Shown in pieces: positions 58,866 through 64,000 of a DNA stretch of 64,000 nt. The notes below the pieces were generated by a model that saw nothing but the letters and a program-made list of their open reading frames with translations, was not told the DNA's origin and did not search any database. Numbering within the stretch: the first letter of the stretch is position 1; each line of letters starts with the position of its first letter. The stretch covers positions 7,077,001 to 7,141,000 of the forward strand of contig NC_056753.1 in assembly GCF_018687715.1 (NCBI RefSeq). Reading direction: 5' to 3'. Origin of the DNA: Carya illinoinensis (Eukaryota > Streptophyta > Magnoliopsida > Fagales > Juglandaceae). Position numbers and translations under genes: made by a program.

Positions 58866-59624
58866 TCATCTGAGCTTCTCCTTCCCGCTACTCTTCTTGG
58901 CCGCTTCTTTGACTTTATCAATGTAACCCTCAATTGGCGGAGTCAAAGTAGCCATGAATCGACTCGCGGGGAAAGGAGTCAGGTCCGGTACCAAAGCGGC
59001 GGTTCTCAAATCCTCCGGTAGGGCCTCGATTGCCTCCTTCTTCAACCTCAAAAGGTTGGACTCGGCGGCCTGCCTGGTCCGGTGGCGCCTCATAAGAACC
59101 CTACTGTACTCCTTGGCCAGTCGCCGCCCATCCTCCACAGTGAGTTCATACTGGGGAAGCTTGTCGGCATCAACCAGTCCCAGCGATATCAGATCCAACC
59201 CAGGAGTCCCAATAATAGTCGGCGTCTCCGGGATACCCAACTTTTGCTTGTAGTCCTTCTTCTTCATCAAATCCAGCTCTCGCTGCCGGTCCTTGTTGAC
59301 AAGCCCCAACTTCTCTCGCTTGGCTTCGCGTGCTCTTTCTCTCGGGTTCAGGTATCGGACGGGAGTGGGAGCATTGAGGCAGAGGTGTTCGAGCCTGTCT
59401 TCTCGTTCGAACGGCTTTTTGGATCCTCCGGCGGTTATAGATTCGGTAGCGCCCTTTTTGGTATTGGTTCTGAATCGCTTTAAGGTTTGGCCGGCTTTGA
59501 TTTTGCCTTTGCCCTTAGCGGTACCACTGACTGAGCATCGTTGGAGGAATTGGTGGTTCCAAGAGGAGGAGGAGGACACCATGGACAACCCTAGAGGCTT
59601 TAGTTTTGCAATTCGGGACAGCAT
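58866..59624 (-). CDS. Probable mitochondrial ribosomal protein mL40
   Basis: Single open frame, 252 residues, no intron needed. The N-terminus (MLSRIAKLKPLGLSMVSSSS) is rich in Ser, Lys and Arg without acidic residues, fitting a mitochondrial presequence. The middle holds RTNTKKGATES and a run of basic helices (RERAREAKREKLGLVNKDRQ). The C-terminal half has RRHRTRQAAESNLLRLKKEA, EALPEDLRTAALVPDLTPFP and ends with TLTPPIEGYIDKVKEAAKKS. The TPPIEGY close resembles the TPPIPGY region of mL40 (MRPL40/Mrpl28 family, large mitoribosomal subunit); the assignment is by motif and general layout, so only moderately sure. It has also been annotated in plants as an uncharacterised or copper-binding-like protein. 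The plus-strand frames over the same bases are shadows. Confidence 0.8.
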   Translation of the reverse strand: MLSRIAKLKPLGLSMVSSSSSWNHQFLQRCSVSGTAKGKGKIKAGQTLKRFRTNTKKGATESITAGGSKKPFEREDRLEHLCLNAPTPVRYLNPRERAREAKREKLGLVNKDRQRELDLMKKKDYKQKLGIPETPTIIGTPGLDLISLGLVDADKLPQYELTVEDGRRLAKEYSRVLMRRHRTRQAAESNLLRLKKEAIEALPEDLRTAALVPDLTPFPASRFMATLTPPIEGYIDKVKEAAKKSSGKEKLR

Positions 59625-59759
59625 TTTCTCGGCAACACCACCACTGACCCAGCCCTGTGATTATCGGCCTCAGACTCTCAGTAGAGTAGAAGAAGAGATC
59701 TACGACGACGACGGGAGGAATGCCACTGAACAGAGAGGAAAGGGTTTTGTGACTATGGC

Positions 59760-62700
59760 CTAAAATGGGGTTTTAAATGAAGGGAACTGCCAAGGCCACC
59801 GATAGCTTTCCGACAGATTTCACCGCTAAGAGTATAACTTTTTATTATTATTATTAAAAAATTATATTCATTATTCTCATTTCACGTATTTTTAGATTAT
59901 GAGTAGAAAATTTTAATTAATTTAAAAATATAAATATTAAAAAAATATAAATAAGTGTAGTGCGTAGGATAATGAATAGCAAAATTTATTTTTATTTTTA
60001 TTTTTTGTGTTTTTTTATGCATTTTTTAAATCTCTTTAATTTTAAAAAATTAAAAAAATCACAAACTCATTAAAATACACTTCTTTAACCATTAAGGTCT
60101 CGTTTATTTTCACAGATGAGATAAGTTGAGATAAAAGTTAAAAATAAAATAAAATAGTGTTAGAATATATATTTTTTTAATATTATTTTTATTTTGTGTT
60201 GTGTATGTTTATGTTTGCTACCGAAGTCTCGATTAGCCTACTTCATTCTATTCAATTATGTTCTCATTTTCCCTAATGATCCAAAGAAGAAGAAATTGGG
60301 AAGCTCCATCAAAATCACCATCATAGATTATTGTAGAGTCCTATTGTGAACTATGACCTCAAATTGCAGCGATGAAATCCACAATTGGACTACATGAAAC
60401 GTTTGCCTTAGACAGTCTCCTCCTTAGTTAGCAAAGAACATGAACTCAGACCAATTTATTTTGTCCATTGTCAACCTTTTTTTATTTTTATTTTTTTTTA
60501 TTTTAATGTCATGTAATGTGTCTACTCTAACTAGGTCTTTTTTAGGGTTCCTCAACCCCGCCTTTTGTGTTCTTGATTTATATTAATGCATCTTTAATTA
60601 CAAAAAGAAAAGAAAAGAAAGAGATATTGGCTCATTTACGAGTGGAAGATGTTCATGATGCTTACATTCGTAGATTCTATTGAACGTATTTTTTTACTTC
60701 CAATCCATTTTTCTATGCGGACAATGTTAGGAAGAAAAGAGTTCTTCTCATTATTTCTTTCAATATTACTTTGCTCTTACTAGAATTGAGATAAGACTAT
60801 GGCTGAAGTCCATCTTGAGGGAACATCTGTAACTCTTTGTCATCTAGGCTCCTTTGAGGGGCTTCTTAGTCAGTATTCACTCTCATTTAGAGACTACCAA
60901 TCTGACCTCTCTCCTAGTCTTTTTTACAGAACATGTTGTGTAAAAATTGGCATTGATTATAGGTTCAAGATGGTTGCAAATGTTGGTTCTTAGAAGGGAT
61001 ACCCAAAATCAATTTTTCTTGCGACAATAAATTTTGAAGTTGCTCTGTATTTGAAGCTATTGTTGTGTTATTTGAATCATTTCAATCTGATTTGAGGTGC
61101 TGTGGATTGGGTGGGTGGTTTGGAGAATTTTAAATGAGATTTGAACTTCCTGAATCAGATCTACAGCCCTTTCTCAACCTCTCTAGCTTCTAGTTCTATA
61201 TTTGGTGTCAGAACAGAGCAAATATGAACCTTAAAGGAGAAAATGGAAGGGTACCAGAGAGAAAACAATAGAATAAATCATTTTGAAATTAAAAAATATT
61301 TGTGTTTAAGTGATGTTTGGAAAGGAAATTTGAGATGAGATGATTTGTGTACCCAAACAAGGGCTTACTCTCATTCTTAGTTTGCAAATTCTGACAACTC
61401 TTTTATGTAGATGATGAGATTCTCGATTGATATGATCTTAAGATGGTGAAGCATTTGTGGCTCTATCATGGAAATTTACTCGAAAGAATTACTTGAAGTC
61501 ATCAGACACTTTTCAACTCTCTTCCAGGTTGACAAACATGATTCCTAATTTCTTGCTTCCCTCCATTTCTCAAGTATAAAGTCCCATGATTCTAAAATGA
61601 AAATTTGCCAAAGAACAAGATACTTGTATTCGGAAATTTTATGTAAAATGTTGGGATCAATTCAAGTTTCACATAATAATTTTACATGCTTAGAAAGAAT
61701 TACCATCATTAAAAGACCAAACAAAGTTTCTTGAGAGAGTAGGACTTCAGACAGTCATGGCCGAAACCCAAGTCAAGACTAAGCAGATCTATCATACCTC
61801 TTGAAAGAAGCACTATTGCAAAATGAGACATCTCAAATCTCCTCAGCATTCTCAGCCAGTTGGCAAACAAGAAATGAGTCCCCATTAAAATTTAGCTAAA
61901 GTCACACCTAAGACTAGGCCTTGTTCACAGTAATGAAGTTTTCCAAAATGCACAAGATCCCTATTCTTACCTCGGTGAAGATTTTTAATCCCAGAGGAAA
62001 AGAATGTAACAAATAAGAATGTAGCAAGAAAATGAAGTCATCGATGCTATCCATGAAATAGTAAAATCTGACAAAATACTATTCATCAACAGTTTGTTGT
62101 CCCATGGTCGAAGTTGCCTCTAGTCTCATAAAATTTATATTTGCAAACTCCAATGTACGTTTCTCTTATATGATTATCTTATTGCGAAGTATGAATTATT
62201 TGTTTACCTACTTTACCTACATGTCTTTATATACTAATTATGGTGAAGATCAATCCGCATAACGACCATCCTGACTTAGAGATTCAATTATTTAAAAAAA
62301 TAATAATTTTGCTTCCTGTCAGAACTGATCAATTCATTTGCATACATCTTTTGTCTTTTAGGGCTGCAATGGTCAACCTTAAAAAGCATTTGGAAGCAAA
62401 ATTCAACATACAGAACTTAGAAGGTAAATCAACAGAGAAAATAATCATGTGGAGTTCCTCCACATTTTCTCCCACATTAAAAGACAACTTCAAACTAAAA
62501 AATCATTGCTCGTCTTAAAAGCATCAATGAGAATCGATGAATTAATCATTTAATTTGTATTCTAATACTCCTCTTTACATGTGAGTTGAAATGAAGTCAA
62601 TACATCAAACTGAACCGTTTTTGTTATAATACCATGCTAAATCATAAATTGTCTCGAATCATTAAGAATAACAAAAATCAGAGAACCGATGATCATGTCT

Positions 62701-62948
62701 TTATCAGCCCCATGTTAAGTATGTAATCCATGCGTAAAGAGCTTATATAGCATAGCGGATGTAAGAGCTGCTACAATTGCATTGATCTAGAGCCGAACAT
62801 AAAGCTGCCCAAGTCTTTCTTGATGAACAAAACATGGTAAACACAAGAGTAATTACGACTGATGGATAAGCTATTCTACAATACAGGATACAATTGCCTC
62901 TTGTACAAGAATTACATGATACCAATAGAAACACCAAACCGTATGAAT
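59760..62948. other. Intergenic; promoter of mL40 gene and MITE remains
   Basis: The first ~150 bp upstream of the mL40 start is the likely promoter and 5' UTR (minus strand). 59830-60100 is A/T-rich. A MITE of the GTTTGGGTA/GAGATGAGATG family appears split: its left end is near 60098-60190 (CTCGTTTATTTTCACAGATGAGATAAG) and its right end near 61275-61365 (GAGATGAGATGATTTGTGTACCCAAACAAGGGC), with about 1.1 kb of other sequence between. No gene was recognised from 61370 to 62948. Confidence 0.4.
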
Positions 62949-63821
62949 TTATTCAGTTCCAGCAATCTTCTTCTTCAATTCTTCAATATCTGTAGCTAGT
63001 TCTTTTCTGCTTGACTGAAGAAAAAGAATGATATCATTTGTCAGCGAGAGGTGATTTTCTGCGCTAATGAAAGATAAAGCCGTTCAACAGCTACAGCATC
63101 ATGAAAAATCACAGGCTTATCTTATATTTTTTATGATGAGGAACACCTGAACCATGTAAATGTAACATGTCTATTATCTGGTTAAACCTTGGATCCGTGT
63201 AGCCTGCTCACTTCACATAAATAAGTAAATTATCGGCTTTTTACCGATAGGACGTGATCCCTAGAAATAAATTGTTTGCACCCAAGGATTCAAACCTTAA
63301 ACTTGGGGAAAACATCCCCCAAGACCAAAACCCTTACAACTTGAGCCAATCCCTAGTGATTGTTTGTCATAAAGAAAACATAAGATGTGCTGATAATAAG
63401 ATGCCACATATTAAGCCCTCAGACAGGTTTTCGCATCCTCTGTATTCTTCTCCTTTGTTAAATTAGTTAAGATTTGAGACTGAGATTTTGTTCACCCAAA
63501 TTAAGAATAAAATGATTAAAGCTCTAATTATTCAAAGGGAAAACAAATCCTGAGCAATAGATAATGGGCTGCATAAGGAATTAAAAAAAGTGCAACAGAG
63601 CCTATCTAATTGGGCCAAAAAGATACCAGAACAATCTGTGCAAATAAAATAAAGCAAGAAAAATGTTGTAGTCAGTTTTACCTTGAAGAGAAGGTAACGG
63701 TAGACAAACCATCCTGTGTATCCTAGTCCTACCAACTCCATAATCTTTGGAAGCTAGAAAAGAGGAGAAAATCATGTCAGGGTTGAATAAAATTTGAAAT
63801 GAGAAAACATTTTTTGTCTTT

Positions 63822-63863
<42 letters not shown>

Positions 63864-64000
63864 GCAAAAATAATTTTTATTTGCTGCAAAATTAATCAGC
63901 AAACTAAGGACCTGAATTGCATGAATCCTCAAGATACAATCCAATTTAAGAAAATGGAAGCACGTGTATCAAAAGAAAGGACCTACCAAAGGGACTGAAT
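62949..64000 (-). CDS. CURT1: CURT1 thylakoid-curvature protein, 3' exons (partial)
   Basis: Three exons of a minus-strand gene cut by the window's right edge: 64000-63987 (ends SVPL), 63753-63682 (LPKIMELVGLGYTGWFVYRY then LLFK), 63014-62949 (SSRKELATDIEELKKKIAGT then E and stop). All junctions are phase 0 with GT-AG. This is the conserved C-terminal half of the CAAD domain: second transmembrane helix followed by the C-terminal amphipathic helix. CURT1 proteins are small chloroplast proteins that oligomerise in thylakoid membranes and bend grana margins. The transit peptide, N-terminal helix and first membrane helix lie outside the window, so the paralogue (A-D) cannot be decided. The stop is 62949-62951. 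Confidence 0.9.
63245..63362 (-). repeat. SINE family A head in CURT1 intron
   Basis: Reverse strand reads CACTAGGGATTGGCTCAAGTTGTAAGG (A box), TTAAGGTTTGAATCC (B box) and GGGTGCAAACAATTT; the 3' body is missing. It lies in the last intron of the CURT1 gene, in the same orientation as the gene. Confidence 0.65.
63826..63860. repeat. GA microsatellite
   Basis: About 17 GA units in the CURT1 intron upstream of the penultimate membrane-helix exon. Confidence 0.9.

Noticed and set aside
59082..59763. Plus-strand open frames opposite the mL40 gene
   Set aside because: They are antisense shadows of a GC-richer coding exon; the minus-strand protein has family motifs, these have none.

Overview
The window is nuclear DNA of a woody eudicot. 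Its genes have spliced plant exons, the protein families are plant-specific, and AT-rich intergenic DNA is packed with LTR retrotransposons, MITEs, SINEs and LINE fragments. The repeat families (a tRNA-derived SINE headed 'GGTTGGCTCAAGTGGT' and MITEs with 'GTTTGGGTAATGAGATGAGATG'-like ends) remind me of Fagales, perhaps Juglandaceae. That placement is an impression, not a proof.

Four protein-coding genes are supported. (1) 6351-10456, plus strand, three exons: a coiled-coil protein of the At5g41620/At3g11590 family. (2) 36459-50555, plus strand, six exons: a BTB/BACK protein of the POB1/LRB family (CUL3 ubiquitin-ligase adaptor), whose 11.2 kb first intron is full of transposons. (3) 58866-59624, minus strand, one exon: a probable mitochondrial ribosomal protein mL40. 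(4) 62949 to beyond the right edge, minus strand: the last exons of a CURT1 thylakoid-curvature protein.

The most interesting part is 16.5-31 kb, which holds two MIR159-type microRNA loci on the same strand. The first (arms 16757-16932) is an intact foldback with a TATA box about 160 bp upstream. The second has its two arms 3.7 kb apart (27144 and 30848) because a complete non-autonomous LTR element (27306-30802, 5-bp target duplication ACGTC) has inserted into the 3' strand of the hairpin. Removing the element restores the 20-nt spacing to the mature sequence seen in the intact copy. Between the two loci lie a CACTA-type DNA transposon (17799-19150, TSD GGG) and a nearly intact Copia element (20020-25678, TSD AGTTC, LTRs about 1% diverged). 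The Copia reading frame is broken only by one TGA inside its zinc knuckle.

Remaining regions: 1-6.3 kb is MITE- and TRIM-rich intergenic DNA. 10.5-16.5 kb has a hAT-like element, MITEs and a spliced-looking fragment of a plasma-membrane H+-ATPase gene. 31-36.4 kb holds a Ty3/gypsy gag-protease remnant. 50.6-58.8 kb holds a duplication with a 47-nt poly-G run, an L1-type LINE carrying a hAT MITE, and SINEs. 59.8-62.9 kb is gene-free.
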